Part shown: one piece after another, positions 9,671 through 22,734 of the stretch
How the letters are laid out: the number at the start of each line of letters is the position of its first letter
Numbering within the stretch: the stretch's first letter is position 1
Source of the DNA: Microbulbifer elongatus
GTDB taxonomy: Bacteria; Pseudomonadota; Gammaproteobacteria; Pseudomonadales; Cellvibrionaceae
Assembly (NCBI RefSeq): GCF_021165935.1
Contig: NZ_CP088953.1
Span: 744,001 to 808,000, forward strand
Length of the DNA: 64,000 bases
Direction: 5' to 3'
Position numbers and translations under genes: made by a program
The notes under the pieces: model-generated
What the model was told of the DNA's origin: nothing
The model's database searches: none
What the model saw: only the letters and a program-made list of their open reading frames with translations

Positions 9671-10315
9671 ATGGAGCAGTTTCGCACCCGGCTGCAGCAG
9701 GCGGCCACCCAGCTCGATCTGACTCTCAGCGGCGAACAGCAGGACAGGCTGCTGGCCTACCTCGACCTGTTTGCGCGCTGGAACGCCGCCTACAACCTGT
9801 CCGCGGTACGCGATCCGGCGGAAATGCTGGAGCGCCATATCATCGACAGTCTGAGCGTGGTCAATCTGTGCGGCAGCAGTGCCGAGGACCAGTCCCCGCT
9901 GATCGATGTGGGCTCCGGCGGCGGCCTGCCGGGCATTCCCCTGGCCATCATCCACCCCGAGCGCCCCATCAGCCTGCTGGACAGCAACGGCAAGAAATCC
10001 CGCTTCCAGTTTCAGGTGGCCAGCCAGCTCAAGCTCACCAATATCAACGTGGTGAACCAGCGGGTAGAGGCCTATCAGCCGCAGGATCTTTACGCGGGGG
10101 TGGTTTCCCGGGCGTTTGCCTCGCTGCAGGACATGGTTTCCGGAAGTGAACACTTACTTGCTCCCGGGGGCCGATTCTATGCGATGAAGGGCAAGATCCC
10201 GGAAGATGAGTTGAGTGCATTGCCAAAAGGCATTAAGGTCGAACAGCTGCACCCACTGCGTGTACCCGGGTGTGATGCCGAGCGCCATCTGATCGTCCTC
10301 CAGCGTGCGGATTGA
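9671..10315 (+). CDS. rsmG: 16S rRNA (guanine-527-N7)-methyltransferase RsmG
   Basis: RsmG methylates N7 of G527 in 16S rRNA using S-adenosylmethionine. The 214-residue product has the N-terminal LDLFARWNAAYNLSAVRDP and HIIDSLSVV, then the SAM-binding DVGSGGGLPGIPLAI at about residues 78-92 and LLDSNGKKSRF. Near the end, FYAMKGKIPEDEL matches the family. It directly follows mnmG (gidA-gidB order). A hairpin separates it from parA. Confidence 0.97.
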   Translation: MEQFRTRLQQAATQLDLTLSGEQQDRLLAYLDLFARWNAAYNLSAVRDPAEMLERHIIDSLSVVNLCGSSAEDQSPLIDVGSGGGLPGIPLAIIHPERPISLLDSNGKKSRFQFQVASQLKLTNINVVNQRVEAYQPQDLYAGVVSRAFASLQDMVSGSEHLLAPGGRFYAMKGKIPEDELSALPKGIKVEQLHPLRVPGCDAERHLIVLQRAD

Positions 10316-10371
10316 GCCAGCGGCCACGCTTCCCCTTACCGGGGTGGACCACAACACACGAATTCGATACC

Positions 10372-10405
10372 AGCACACCGGGCCGATGTTCGCGGGTGTG
10401 CTTTT
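10372..10405 (+). terminator. Possible weak terminator between rsmG and parA
   Basis: AGCACACC (10372-10379) pairs with GGTGTGCT (10395-10402), followed by a short TTT. The loop is large and the T-run short, so read-through into parA is likely. Confidence 0.4.
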
Positions 10406-10492
10406 GCTGCCGCATCTTCCGGTGACACCGGCCTAGCGGCGAGCCCGGACCGCCAGAGGAGCTGTGCTGCCGGGAACAACAGGATCAGAACC

Positions 10493-11323
10493 TTGAGCAA
10501 GATTTTTGCGGTAGCCAACCAGAAAGGCGGTGTGGGGAAGACCACCACCTGCGTCAACCTGTCCGCGTCCCTCGTCGCCAACAAGCGCCGGGTGCTGCTG
10601 ATTGACCTGGACCCCCAGGGCAACGCCACCATGGGCAGCGGCGTGGACAAGAGCGACCTTCAATTATCCAGTTACGACGTACTGGCCAGCCTGCTGCCAC
10701 CGCGCAAGGCCATCGTGCCCACGGACAGTGGCTACGATCTGATGCCGGCCAATATCGACCTGTCTGCCGCAGAAGTCGAGTTGCTGGAAATGGACGGCCG
10801 TGAATCCCGCCTGCGCCAGGCCTTGGAACAGATCAGCGACGACTACGACTACATCATCATCGACTGTCCGCCGTCCCTGAACATGCTCACGGTAAACGCC
10901 CTGTGTGCCGCCGGCGGCGTGCTTATTCCCATGCAGTGCGAATACTACGCACTGGAGGGCCTGAGCTCCCTGATCGACACCATCACCCAGGTGCAGCAGG
11001 CGGCCAATCCCAACTTAAGAATCGAAGGCATACTGCGCACCATGTACGACCCGCGCAACAGCCTTACCGGCGATGTGTCGGAGCAGCTGAGCGAATACTT
11101 TGGTGAGCGTTTGTACCGCACCTGTATTCCGCGCAATGTACGCCTGGCGGAAGCCCCCAGTTTCGGCAAACCGGCTCTGGATTACGACCGCAGCTCCAAG
11201 GGCGCCATCGCCTATCTGGCACTGGCTGGCGAAATCACCCGCCGCGACGCCGCGGCCAAACCGAACAGTTCATCCAACAGCAATCAAAGCAGCGGACCTC
11301 GCCCGGTAGCGGAAGCGGTTTAA
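10493..11323 (+). CDS. parA: Chromosome partitioning ATPase ParA (Soj)
   Basis: ParA is a Walker-type ATPase that, with ParB bound at parS, moves and separates newly copied origins. The 276-residue product begins KIFAVANQKGGVGKTTTCVN, with the deviant Walker A KGGVGKTT. Walker A' LIDLDPQGNAT and Walker B YIIIDCPPSL are also present, followed by MQCEYYALEGLS. The start is TTG after an AGGATCAGAA ribosome-binding site. The tail is Ser/Asn-rich. parB follows 18 bases later. I found no convincing parS site in the window. Confidence 0.97.
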   Translation: MSKIFAVANQKGGVGKTTTCVNLSASLVANKRRVLLIDLDPQGNATMGSGVDKSDLQLSSYDVLASLLPPRKAIVPTDSGYDLMPANIDLSAAEVELLEMDGRESRLRQALEQISDDYDYIIIDCPPSLNMLTVNALCAAGGVLIPMQCEYYALEGLSSLIDTITQVQQAANPNLRIEGILRTMYDPRNSLTGDVSEQLSEYFGERLYRTCIPRNVRLAEAPSFGKPALDYDRSSKGAIAYLALAGEITRRDAAAKPNSSSNSNQSSGPRPVAEAV

Positions 11324-11341
11324 GACTGAGGTAGAAGACTT

Positions 11342-12250
11342 ATGGCCGGCAAACGCAAGGGCCTCGGGAAAGGACTTTCCCATCTGATCAGCAATAACGC
11401 CAGTGAAGCCATTGCCGTGGCCACCGGCGAGCGCAACGGCGATATCACCGAGCGCGTGGACGGCGAGCTCAAAGAGCTGCCCATTGAATATCTGCAGCGG
11501 GGCCGCTACCAGCCGCGCCGCGATTTCCCGCAGGAGTCCTTGCAGGAGTTGGCCGATTCCATCCGCGCCCAGGGCATCATGCAGCCCATCGTGGTACGCC
11601 CTATCGGCGAGCGCAAATACGAGATTATTGCCGGTGAGCGCCGCTGGCGCGCCGCGCAGATTGCTGAGCTCGACAGGGTTCCTGCGCTGATCCGCGAGGT
11701 GTCCGACGAAGCCGCCATCGCCATGGCGCTGATCGAGAACATCCAGCGGGAAGACCTGAACCCGGTGGAAGAAGCCATCGCCCTCAAGCGCCTGCAGGAC
11801 GAGTTCGAACTCACCCAGCAGCAGGTGGCGGAAGCGGTGGGCAAGTCCCGTACCGCGGTAACCAATCTGCTGCGCCTGTTGAGCCTGACCGAAGAGGTGC
11901 GTACCTTCCTCGAGCGCGGGGATATCGAGACCGGTCACGCCAAGGCACTGCTTGGTCTCGCCGGTGAAAGTCAGAAGTCCGCTGCCCGCCAGGTGGTGGA
12001 TCGCGGCCTCACTGTGCGCCAGACCGAAGCCCTGGTGCGCAATATCCACGAGCAGGCGGGTAAGCCGAAGCCGAAGAAGCCGGAGGTGGATCCGAATATT
12101 CGCCGCCTGACCGAACGTCTTGCGGAAAAAATTGGCGTCCCAGTTTCCATTGATCACGGAGAAAAAGGCGCCGGAAAGCTGGTACTGAAATACAGCAGTC
12201 TCGACGAGCTGGACGGTATTCTCTCCCACATGGGTTACAGCGAAGACTGA
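11342..12250 (+). CDS. parB: Chromosome partitioning protein ParB (Spo0J)
   Basis: ParB is the parS-binding CTPase clamp that activates ParA. The 302-residue product opens with KRKGLGKGLSHLI (the ParA-stimulating segment usually sits at the extreme N-terminus). The CTP-binding boxes are RYQPRRDF, IVVRPIGERKYEIIAGERRW and ENIQREDLNPVEEA. The helix-turn-helix QQVAEAVGKSRTAVTNLLRL is at about residues 160-180. The C-terminal dimer domain ends at residue 302. It forms an operon with parA and ends in a strong terminator. Confidence 0.97.
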   Translation: MAGKRKGLGKGLSHLISNNASEAIAVATGERNGDITERVDGELKELPIEYLQRGRYQPRRDFPQESLQELADSIRAQGIMQPIVVRPIGERKYEIIAGERRWRAAQIAELDRVPALIREVSDEAAIAMALIENIQREDLNPVEEAIALKRLQDEFELTQQQVAEAVGKSRTAVTNLLRLLSLTEEVRTFLERGDIETGHAKALLGLAGESQKSAARQVVDRGLTVRQTEALVRNIHEQAGKPKPKKPEVDPNIRRLTERLAEKIGVPVSIDHGEKGAGKLVLKYSSLDELDGILSHMGYSED

Positions 12251-12303
12251 ACCGGGGTCGTCTCCACCCCGCTGGAACCGTTACTATTGCAACGTTTCCG
12301 TAA

Positions 12304-12341
12304 AAAACGCGCCAAAATAGTGCAATATTTTGGCGCGTTTT
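12304..12341 (+). terminator. Rho-independent terminator after parB
   Basis: A perfect 16-base stem, AAAACGCGCCAAAATA paired with TATTTTGGCGCGTTTT around a GTGCAA loop. It ends in TTTT on the plus strand and begins in an A-run, so it could work in both directions. It separates the par and atp operons. Confidence 0.9.
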
Positions 12342-12372
12342 CTGTATGGGGTTGGCGAATTTATCGGAAAAG

Positions 12373-12386
12373 AGTGAGTGCTCACT
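12373..12386. promoter_or_regulatory. Palindrome AGTGAG-TG-CTCACT upstream of the atp operon
   Basis: A perfect six-base inverted repeat with a two-base centre, between the parB terminator and atpI, where the atp promoter should lie. It may be an operator. No regulator is identified, and a clear -35/-10 pair was not found. Confidence 0.3.
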
Positions 12387-12528
12387 ATCCCGCAATCCTG
12401 TAGCGAAAGACCGCGAACGCCATACCAACAGACTAGATTTGGCTGTTGAACCGGCCGGCTGCTTCATACATAATTCGCACGCCCAAAATTTGGGCGGAGA
12501 TCAATTTCTGGCCGGCCTGTTCCCGCCT

Positions 12529-12921
12529 ATGCGTAATCCCTCGGTAGTACAGATTTCGCTGATCCAGCTGGCAGTGATTTTGCTCGCTGCGCTGGCGCTC
12601 GAATTCACCTTCGGGCGCGTGGTTGCGCTCTCCGCCCTGCTCGGTGGTGCCCTGTGTGCACTGCCCAATCTGTATTTCGGCCTGCGCGCCTTCGAACTTT
12701 TGGGACCAGATCGCGGCAAGATCCGCGGTGCGCGCGCAAGCCAGCGCGCGGTGGGAAGTTTCTACCGCGCCGAAACCGGCAAGTTCGTAATGACCCTGGT
12801 GGGGTTCGCGGTGGTATTTGCCAGCGTCATAACGCTGAACCCCGCGGTGCTGTTTATCAGCTACGGCTTGTGCGTGATTTTGCACTGGATTCTCGTGGCC
12901 CGACTGCATGCAACGAAGTAG
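12529..12921 (+). CDS. atpI: ATP synthase protein I
   Basis: AtpI is a small membrane protein at the head of atp operons that helps assemble the c ring and is not part of the final enzyme. I chose the ATG giving RNPSVVQISLIQLAVIL, 130 residues with about four membrane segments. The in-frame extension upstream (61 codons) is not membrane-like and looks non-coding. The ribosome-binding site is weak, in line with low AtpI expression. GALCALPNLYFGLRAF is the recognisable core. A gap of 120 bases separates it from atpB. Confidence 0.88.
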   Translation: MRNPSVVQISLIQLAVILLAALALEFTFGRVVALSALLGGALCALPNLYFGLRAFELLGPDRGKIRGARASQRAVGSFYRAETGKFVMTLVGFAVVFASVITLNPAVLFISYGLCVILHWILVARLHATK

Positions 12922-13035
12922 CAGGGGCCGGGGAACCTCCGATTGGATCTGCGCTGATTAAGCGAGCCGCAAAGATAGACGGCCGCGCAGACGAGAGGTT
13001 CCGCGAAACAGATTTTTTATCTTAAAACGTGTTGA

Positions 13036-13983
<948 letters not shown>

Positions 13984-13988
13984 GGTAG

Positions 13989-14339
<351 letters not shown>

Positions 14340-14393
14340 TTCCCCGTTCCAATTGCCCTTTAACCCATTTTTGAAAGAGCAAGAGGTGTCGGT

Positions 14394-14864
14394 GTGAATA
14401 TCAACCTGACTCTGATCGGCCAGTCGATCACCTTTCTCGCCTTCGTATGGTTCTGCTGGAAGTTTGTCTGGCCGGCCCTGCTGGGTGTTATGCAAGAACG
14501 CGAGCAAAAAATTGCGACCGGTCTGCAAGAAGCCGAGCGTGCGGAGAAAGATCTTGAGCTGGCTCAACGCAAAGCTGTCGAGCAACTGAAAGAAGCCAAA
14601 GCCCAGGCTGCGGAAATCATCGATGGCGCCAACAAGCGCGCCAATCAGATCGTTGACGAAGCCAAAGAGGCCGCGCGCAGTGAAGGCGACCGCCTGAAAG
14701 CTGCCGCCCAGGCGGAAATCGAACAGGAAGTAAACCGTGCGAAAGAACAGCTTCGCTCGCGTATCGCTGCCCTGTCTGTTGCCGGCGCCGAGAAAATCCT
14801 CTCGGTCAACATTGATGCCAAAGCGCACGATGACATGATCGAGAAACTGGCAGCCGAGCTGTAA
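14394..14864 (+). CDS. atpF: ATP synthase F0 subunit b
   Basis: Subunit b is the peripheral stalk linking F0 to F1. The 156-residue product starts with GTG after AAGAGG. It has one N-terminal membrane helix ([20 protein letters not shown]) and then a long, charged, heptad-like coiled coil running to the end. Length equals that of E. coli b (156). Eleven bases separate it from atpH. Confidence 0.97.
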   Translation: MNINLTLIGQSITFLAFVWFCWKFVWPALLGVMQEREQKIATGLQEAERAEKDLELAQRKAVEQLKEAKAQAAEIIDGANKRANQIVDEAKEAARSEGDRLKAAAQAEIEQEVNRAKEQLRSRIAALSVAGAEKILSVNIDAKAHDDMIEKLAAEL

Positions 14865-14875
14865 GCGAGGAACCC

Positions 14876-15409
14876 ATGTCGGAACTCAGCACACTGGCTC
14901 GGCCCTACGCTAAAGCGGCTTTTGCCCACGCCCAACAGGCCTCCGACCTTTCCGGTTGGAGCCAGGCGCTGGCAACTGCCGCGGTGGTCAGCCAGAACGA
15001 AAAAATTGGCGAGCTGCTGGAGAACCCACAGCTGACCAGTGAAGTGCGCGCGGATAAATTTCTGACTGTTTGTGGCGATTTTGACGGGCCGCAACAGAAC
15101 TTCATCAGACTGCTGGCGGAAAACCACCGCCTGCCGCTGTTGCCGGAAATTTCCGAACTGTTCGAAGAACTGAAGGCCCAGGCAGAAGCCACTCTGGAAG
15201 TGGAAGTCATTTCTGCCCGCCCGCTCAGCGACGAACAGTCCCAGCGCCTCACTCAGGCACTTAGCAAGAAGTTCTCCCGCGAGGTGCACCTGCACAGCGC
15301 GGTAGATGAAAACCTGCTGGGTGGCGCCATCATACGCGCAGGTGACACGGTGATTGACGGTACCGTGCGTGGCCGACTGGCCAAGCTCGCCGAAGCGATG
15401 AACTCCTAA
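14876..15409 (+). CDS. atpH: ATP synthase F1 subunit delta
   Basis: Delta caps the F1 head and binds subunit b. The 177-residue product starts [20 protein letters not shown], the typical first helix, and ends with the family block [20 protein letters not shown]. Length is normal (E. coli 177). Confidence 0.97.
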   Translation: MSELSTLARPYAKAAFAHAQQASDLSGWSQALATAAVVSQNEKIGELLENPQLTSEVRADKFLTVCGDFDGPQQNFIRLLAENHRLPLLPEISELFEELKAQAEATLEVEVISARPLSDEQSQRLTQALSKKFSREVHLHSAVDENLLGGAIIRAGDTVIDGTVRGRLAKLAEAMNS

Positions 15410-15462
15410 ATTATCGTCCTCTCTACCGCAGCCGCGGTGGGGAGGAATGCGAGGAACAGAGC

Positions 15463-17007
15463 ATGCAGCAACTGAATCCCTCTGAGATCAGTGAAATTAT
15501 CAAGAGCCGCATCGACAATCTCGATGTGAGCACCGAAGCCCAGAACGAGGGCACCATTGTTTCCGTATCCGACGGTATCATCCGCATTCACGGCCTGGCC
15601 GATGTAATGTTCGGTGAGATGATCGAGTTCGAAGGCGGCGTAACCGGTATGGCGCTGAACCTGGAGCGCGATTCCGTTGGTGCCATCGTACTGGGTGATT
15701 ACAAATCTCTGGCCGAAGGCCAGAAGTGTCGTTGTACCGGTCGCATCCTGGAAACTCCGGTTGGCCCGGAGCTGCTGGGTCGTGTGGTAGACGCCCTGGG
15801 TAACCCGATCGACGGTAAAGGTCCGCTGAACAACACGCTGACCGATGCGGTTGAGAAAGTGGCCCCCGGTGTTATCGCCCGTCAATCCGTTGATCAGCCG
15901 GTACAGACCGGCCTGAAAGCGGTCGATACCATGATTCCAATCGGTCGCGGCCAGCGTGAGCTGATCATTGGTGACCGTCAGATTGGTAAAACCGCGGTAG
16001 CGATCGACGCGATCATCAACCAGAAAGACTCTGGTATTAAGTGTATCTACGTCGCCATCGGCCAGAAGCAGTCTTCGATCGCCAACGTGGTGCGCAAGCT
16101 GGAAGAGCACGGCGCAATGGACCACACCATCGTGGTTGCCGCTGGCGCTGCCGACCCGGCCGCGATGCAGTTCCTGGCTCCGTACGTGGGCTGCACCATG
16201 GGCGAGTACTTCCGCGACCGCGGTGAAGACGCCCTGATCATTTACGATGACCTGACCAAGCAGGCCTGGGCCTACCGTCAGATCTCCCTGCTGCTGAAGC
16301 GTCCCCCGGGCCGTGAAGCCTATCCCGGTGACGTTTTCTACCTGCACTCCCGCCTGCTGGAGCGCGCTGCGCGTGTAAACGCCGATTACGTAGAGAAGTT
16401 CACTAACGGTGAAGTGAAAGGCAAAACCGGTTCTCTGACCGCCCTGCCGATCATCGAGACCCAGGCGGGTGACGTTTCCGCATTCGTTCCGACCAACGTG
16501 ATCTCCATTACCGACGGTCAGATCTTCCTGGAAACCGACCTGTTCAACTCCGGCGTGCGCCCGGCCATCAACCCGGGTATCTCCGTATCCCGTGTCGGTG
16601 GTTCCGCACAGACCAAAGTGGTCAAGAAGCTGTCTGGTGGTATTCGTACCGCACTGGCACAGTACCGCGAACTGGCGGCCTTCTCGCAGTTTGCTTCTGA
16701 CCTGGACGAAGCCACCAAGGCCCAGCTGGACCACGGTGAGCGCGTTACCGAGCTGATGAAGCAGAAGCAGTACTCTCCGCTGTCCATCGCCGAGATGGCT
16801 GTTTCCGTTTACGCCGCCGACAAGGGTTACCTGAAAGACGTAGAAGTTGCCAAAGTGCTCGACTTTGAATCCGCCCTGCTCGCTTATATGAACAGCGAAC
16901 ACGCAGAGTTGATGAACAAGGTCAACAGCACCGGTGACTACAACGACGAAATCGACAACGCCTTCAAGGCCGCCATCGAAAAATTCGTCGCTACCGGTAG
17001 CTGGTAA
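15463..17007 (+). CDS. atpA: ATP synthase F1 subunit alpha
   Basis: The non-catalytic nucleotide-binding subunit of F1. The 514-residue product has the N-terminal [17 protein letters not shown], the P-loop [10 protein letters not shown] near residue 170, the family signature [14 protein letters not shown] and the arginine-finger region. Length and ends are normal. The gap before atpG contains an imperfect GC-rich inverted repeat around the words CGCCCTGCATG/CATGCGGGGCG (about 17017-17044), possibly an attenuator. Confidence 0.98.
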   Translation: MQQLNPSEISEIIKSRIDNLDVSTEAQNEGTIVSVSDGIIRIHGLADVMFGEMIEFEGGVTGMALNLERDSVGAIVLGDYKSLAEGQKCRCTGRILETPVGPELLGRVVDALGNPIDGKGPLNNTLTDAVEKVAPGVIARQSVDQPVQTGLKAVDTMIPIGRGQRELIIGDRQIGKTAVAIDAIINQKDSGIKCIYVAIGQKQSSIANVVRKLEEHGAMDHTIVVAAGAADPAAMQFLAPYVGCTMGEYFRDRGEDALIIYDDLTKQAWAYRQISLLLKRPPGREAYPGDVFYLHSRLLERAARVNADYVEKFTNGEVKGKTGSLTALPIIETQAGDVSAFVPTNVISITDGQIFLETDLFNSGVRPAINPGISVSRVGGSAQTKVVKKLSGGIRTALAQYRELAAFSQFASDLDEATKAQLDHGERVTELMKQKQYSPLSIAEMAVSVYAADKGYLKDVEVAKVLDFESALLAYMNSEHAELMNKVNSTGDYNDEIDNAFKAAIEKFVATGSW

Positions 17008-17072
17008 AACGCTTTCGCCCTGCATGTTCTGCATGCGGGGCGAAACAACGCGAGCGAACAAGGTAAATCACT

Positions 17073-19375
<2,303 letters not shown>

Positions 19376-19440
19376 GGCACGCACGTGACACCGGTATTCA
19401 TACCGGTGTCACTCAAGACAGCTGAGAATGAGGTAGCCTT

Positions 19441-19860
19441 ATGGCTATGACAGTACATTGTGACATCGTAAGCGCACAGGAATCCCTCTTCTCCGGCCTG
19501 GTAAAGATGGTGATTGTCAGCGGTGTGGAAGGGGAAATCGGTATCTCCTATGGCCACGCGCCTTTGCTCACCGCCATCAAGCCGGGTCCGGTACGCATCA
19601 TTAAAGATAATGATGAAGAAGAAGTACTGTTCCTGAGCGGTGGATACGTCGAAATCCAGCCGAATATTGTCACCGTCCTCGCCGACGTCGCCGAGCGCGA
19701 AATCGACGAAGATGCTGCCAAAAAGGCCCGCGAAGAGGCGGAACACGCCCTGCGCAGTGCCCCGGCGGATATCGACTATGCCCGCGTTTCTGCACAGCTC
19801 GCCGAAGCTGAGGCCCGCCTGCGCACCATGCAGGCGATCCGCAGAGCCGCTGGCAAGTAA
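19441..19860 (+). CDS. atpC: ATP synthase F1 subunit epsilon
   Basis: Epsilon couples gamma to the c ring and inhibits ATP hydrolysis when extended. The 139-residue product has the beta-sandwich ([19 protein letters not shown], then [19 protein letters not shown]) and a C-terminal two-helix hairpin rich in Ala/Arg/Glu. It is the last gene of the operon. Confidence 0.97.
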   Translation: MAMTVHCDIVSAQESLFSGLVKMVIVSGVEGEIGISYGHAPLLTAIKPGPVRIIKDNDEEEVLFLSGGYVEIQPNIVTVLADVAEREIDEDAAKKAREEAEHALRSAPADIDYARVSAQLAEAEARLRTMQAIRRAAGK

Positions 19861-19922
19861 CCTACAGTTTGTAGGCGCCTGTTCTCAGGCGAATAAAAAA
19901 AGCAGCTTCGGCTGCTTTTTTT
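19861..19922 (+). terminator. Triple hairpin including the atp operon terminator
   Basis: Three hairpins follow the atpC stop directly: CCTACA-GTT-TGTAGG (19861-19875), CGCCTG-TTCT-CAGGCG (about 19876-19891), and the terminator proper, AAAAAAAGCAGC-TTCG-GCTGCTTTTTTT (19895-19922). The last has a TTCG tetraloop and T-run. The first two may protect the mRNA 3' end. Confidence 0.9.
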
Positions 19923-19973
19923 ATGCCTGTGTGTTTTGCTTATGGCTATTGATAAGCAACAGGATCTGAATTC

Positions 19974-21032
19974 GTGAAGGCTCCACAACCGGTGATTGGA
20001 TTGGCTCTGGGTAGCGGTGCCGCCAAAGGCTTCGCGCATATTGGTGTGCTCAAGGTACTGCGGGAAATGGGGGTTCGCCCGGATGTGATCGCCGGCACCT
20101 CTATGGGCGCCTTTGTAGGCGCCGCCTATGCGGCGGGCAAACTCGACAACCTTGAGGAGTGGGTACGCCAGCTGGATAACTGGAAAGTTTTTTCCCTGCT
20201 GGATATCAACTGGACACTGAGTGGCGGTGTCATCGGCGGTATCAAGCCATTTCGCACCTTCTTCGAAGGGTTTGCGTTCGACAATATTGAAGACCTGCCG
20301 GTACCTTTCACCGCGGTCGCCACCGACCTGCATAGCGGTCAGGAAATCTGGTTGCAGCAGGGCAACCTGCAGGACGCCGTCAGCGCGTCCTGCTCTATTC
20401 CCGGGCTATTATCACCCAAGGCGCTTTCCGGGCGTTGGTTGGTGGATGGTGCGGTCGTAAATCCAGTACCGGTCGATGTCTGCCGCGCCATGGGAGCAAC
20501 CCGGGTGATCGCTATTGATGTGATGGAGGACGGCGCGCCACTGTTGAATCGGGAGCACCGGGAGGTGACCAGTATCGTCAGTGAGAAATCCTCGGCGGAA
20601 GATATGCCCACCCTGCAACAGGAGCGGGCAGATATCGCCCATCCGGAGACCGGAGAAATGGATCGGAATCAGGATGGGGACCGGGACGAGGATCAGAGCC
20701 TGGCCGAGGCGGACGCCAGCAACTCGTCCAACGGCCTGGCACGCCTGCTGGAACAGGGCAAGGAACAGCTCACTCAGTTTCGCGAACTGCGCAAACGCCC
20801 GAAAATTGCCCCTCCCGGCATGTTCGACACCATGCACCAGGCGATGGCGATACTCGAGCGGCGCCACAAGCGCACCCGGATGATGGGCTCTCCCCCGGAT
20901 GTCCTGGTTATGCCAAAAGTCGGTGAAGTTGGCGGAATGGAATTCTCCCGCGCCACCGAGGCCATTGAAGCGGGCGAAGTGGAAGCCCGCCGCCTGCGTA
21001 CCTGGATTGAAGATATGGTGAATCAGGGGTAA
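19974..21032 (+). CDS. Patatin-like phospholipase, RssA family
   Basis: A serine acyl hydrolase with a Ser-Asp dyad. GLALGSGAAKGFAHIGVL supplies the oxyanion Gly-rich loop, GTSMG contains the nucleophile Ser43, and LVDGAVVNP supplies Asp158. It resembles E. coli RssA but is about 50 residues longer (352 against about 300). The extra part, about residues 205-260, is an acidic insert rich in Glu/Asp/Gln (ETGEMDRNQDGDRDEDQSLA) before the C-terminal helices. The start is GTG after an AGGATCT site. The next gene begins four bases after the stop, so the two are probably co-transcribed. No signal peptide is visible, so it is cytoplasmic or membrane-peripheral. Substrate unknown. Confidence 0.85.
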   Translation: MKAPQPVIGLALGSGAAKGFAHIGVLKVLREMGVRPDVIAGTSMGAFVGAAYAAGKLDNLEEWVRQLDNWKVFSLLDINWTLSGGVIGGIKPFRTFFEGFAFDNIEDLPVPFTAVATDLHSGQEIWLQQGNLQDAVSASCSIPGLLSPKALSGRWLVDGAVVNPVPVDVCRAMGATRVIAIDVMEDGAPLLNREHREVTSIVSEKSSAEDMPTLQQERADIAHPETGEMDRNQDGDRDEDQSLAEADASNSSNGLARLLEQGKEQLTQFRELRKRPKIAPPGMFDTMHQAMAILERRHKRTRMMGSPPDVLVMPKVGEVGGMEFSRATEAIEAGEVEARRLRTWIEDMVNQG

Positions 21033-21036
21033 ACCT

Positions 21037-22518
21037 ATGTGGCGGCACTGGCAACTGCGCACACTTCTTCGATGGATATCTGCCGTGGCGCTTGTTGTCA
21101 GTACCGGTGCCAGTGCGGATGATTGGTGCGAATACCAATCTGAGAATTTCACCGTTTACTCCGACGTGCCCGAGCGTCGCGTGAATCAGCTGATGCGCGA
21201 CCTGGAGCGGTTCCGCCGCAGCGCCCTCTCGTTTACCGGTGAGGAGGAAACACCGGAAAATAAAAATCTGCGGGTATTCCACTTCCGCGACTCTGCGGAA
21301 TTCGCCCGCTTTACCGGCGACCGCAAAATTGCCGGTCTGTACCGGGAAACCTGGGAAGGCCCGATCATCTTCTCCCGCGACGGCGACCACGGCATCTCCG
21401 GCTCCGGCCTGATCTTCCACGAATACGTCCACCATCTGATGCGCGAGCGCAGTGGTATGACTTACCCGCGCTGGTACTCCGAAGGTTTTGCCGAGCTACT
21501 GGCCAGCGCGGAACTGCGTAAAAAAACCGTATTGATCGGCGGCCTGCCGGAGTGGAGACTGAGTGCCTGGGCCGAGGATGAACCCCTTACCCTGCTACAA
21601 CTTCTCGCCCCACCGCCACTGGCTGCGCCACACGGCGAAGACAACAGCCGCTACTGGAACAATTACTATGCCAGTGCCTGGCTGCTGACTCACTATCTGC
21701 AACTCGGCTACAGTGCTGGTCACCCGGACTACCGCGCATCTACCAGCAATTATCTCAAAGCCGTGGCCGCCGGCGAGAACCCGTTTCAGATATTCGAAGA
21801 GCATTTCGGAAAATCGATCGAAGAGATTCAAAGGGAAATGCTTGCCTATATGCGCACGGACATTCACCGTCACCGGCTGGAAATTCCGGAGTACACCTAC
21901 TCCATTCCCCGTCGCGCCCTCAATGAAAATGAGCAGCTGTTTCTGCTGGCGAACGAAGCCATGGACTTCGCCAAACCCGCGCTGGCGATGGACTACCTGA
22001 AGCGCAGCCAACAGCAGGGGCTGGGCTGGCAGGAAAACCTCACCGCCATGGCGGTTATCGAAGCGGAGAAGAAAAATTACAAGCTTGGCAAAAAAGTGCT
22101 GGAAGACATCGGCGAACACGGTCAGATCAGCCACCTCACCGCCGCGAATCTGGCCCGCTACTATCTGTTGCGACTGCAGGCCCTGACACTGACGCGGGAC
22201 TGGGATGAAGACATCTATGAAGCGGCAGTGAAATACGGAAAAATTGCCGTGCAGATGGGGCCGAATTATTTACCAGGCTACCGTACCCTCTGGACTGCCT
22301 ATCAATTGAAAGGTGAAAGCGAAGACGCGCTGCAGATCATGTTGAGCGCCTACCACCAGGAACCCAACCACCTGAACCTGAATGCCACGCTGGGTTTCTA
22401 TCTTGCCCACCTGGGCAAGGCCGCACTGGCCCGCGAATACCTGGAGCGGGTCGTGGCCTGGAGCCATTCGGAAGATCTTCGCGGGCGCGCGGAGTCTTTG
22501 CTGGAGGGTAAAAAATAA
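21037..22518 (+). CDS. Secreted HExxH (gluzincin-like) protein with TPR-like C-terminus
   Basis: The 493-residue protein has an N-terminal signal peptide (LRWISAVALVVSTGASA). Residues 30-200 contain HEYVHHL (His128, Glu129, His132) and, about 20 residues on, RWYSEGFAELL, which supplies the third zinc ligand Glu. This layout fits the DUF1570/peptidase-MA type of gluzincins. The second half (about 280-493) is helical with paired Ala/Leu/Tyr patterns typical of TPR repeats, for example NLNATLGFYLAHLGKAALAR. It is likely periplasmic. Peptidase activity is inferred from the motif, and no substrate is known. It forms a tight pair with the upstream patatin gene and ends before a large palindromic repeat. 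Confidence 0.75.
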   Translation: MWRHWQLRTLLRWISAVALVVSTGASADDWCEYQSENFTVYSDVPERRVNQLMRDLERFRRSALSFTGEEETPENKNLRVFHFRDSAEFARFTGDRKIAGLYRETWEGPIIFSRDGDHGISGSGLIFHEYVHHLMRERSGMTYPRWYSEGFAELLASAELRKKTVLIGGLPEWRLSAWAEDEPLTLLQLLAPPPLAAPHGEDNSRYWNNYYASAWLLTHYLQLGYSAGHPDYRASTSNYLKAVAAGENPFQIFEEHFGKSIEEIQREMLAYMRTDIHRHRLEIPEYTYSIPRRALNENEQLFLLANEAMDFAKPALAMDYLKRSQQQGLGWQENLTAMAVIEAEKKNYKLGKKVLEDIGEHGQISHLTAANLARYYLLRLQALTLTRDWDEDIYEAAVKYGKIAVQMGPNYLPGYRTLWTAYQLKGESEDALQIMLSAYHQEPNHLNLNATLGFYLAHLGKAALAREYLERVVAWSHSEDLRGRAESLLEGKK

Positions 22519-22571
22519 TCTTAAGAGTCGAAATGCCTCTATTGATTAATTGGAAGGAAGTGTGACGTGAA

Positions 22572-22721
22572 GGCGCTGCTGCCCGGCACTGCTTTGTGAG
22601 ACCTTCCGCGAGAGGGGCCGAAGGCGCCGTGAACGCCTGGAACGGCCGGGCCACCTCGCGGAAGAGCCCCCTTGGATGGGTTTATGGCGTGTCTCACAAA
22701 GCAGTGCCGGGTGGTGGCGCC
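22572..22721. repeat. Intergenic palindromic element, class II copy 1
   Basis: The arms CCCGGCACTGCTTTGTGAGAC (22582-22602) and its exact reverse complement (22691-22711) are 21 bases, extended by GGCGC-type ends to about 31 base pairs with mismatches. Inside are a long inner stem CTTCCGCGAG/CTCGCGGAAG with further G/C-rich pairing (about 22603-22664) and, on the 3' side, GAGCCCCCTTGGATGGGTTT, which can form a short hairpin. It shares arm motif, inner-stem position and GGATGGG word with 33280-33406. It lies between two convergent genes, so it could act as a two-way transcription barrier. Confidence 0.85.
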
Positions 22722-22734
22722 GCCACATATTCGG

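Noticed and set aside
15406..17061. 551-codon minus-strand open frame over atpA
   Set aside because: Antisense shadow of the strongly conserved atpA gene.
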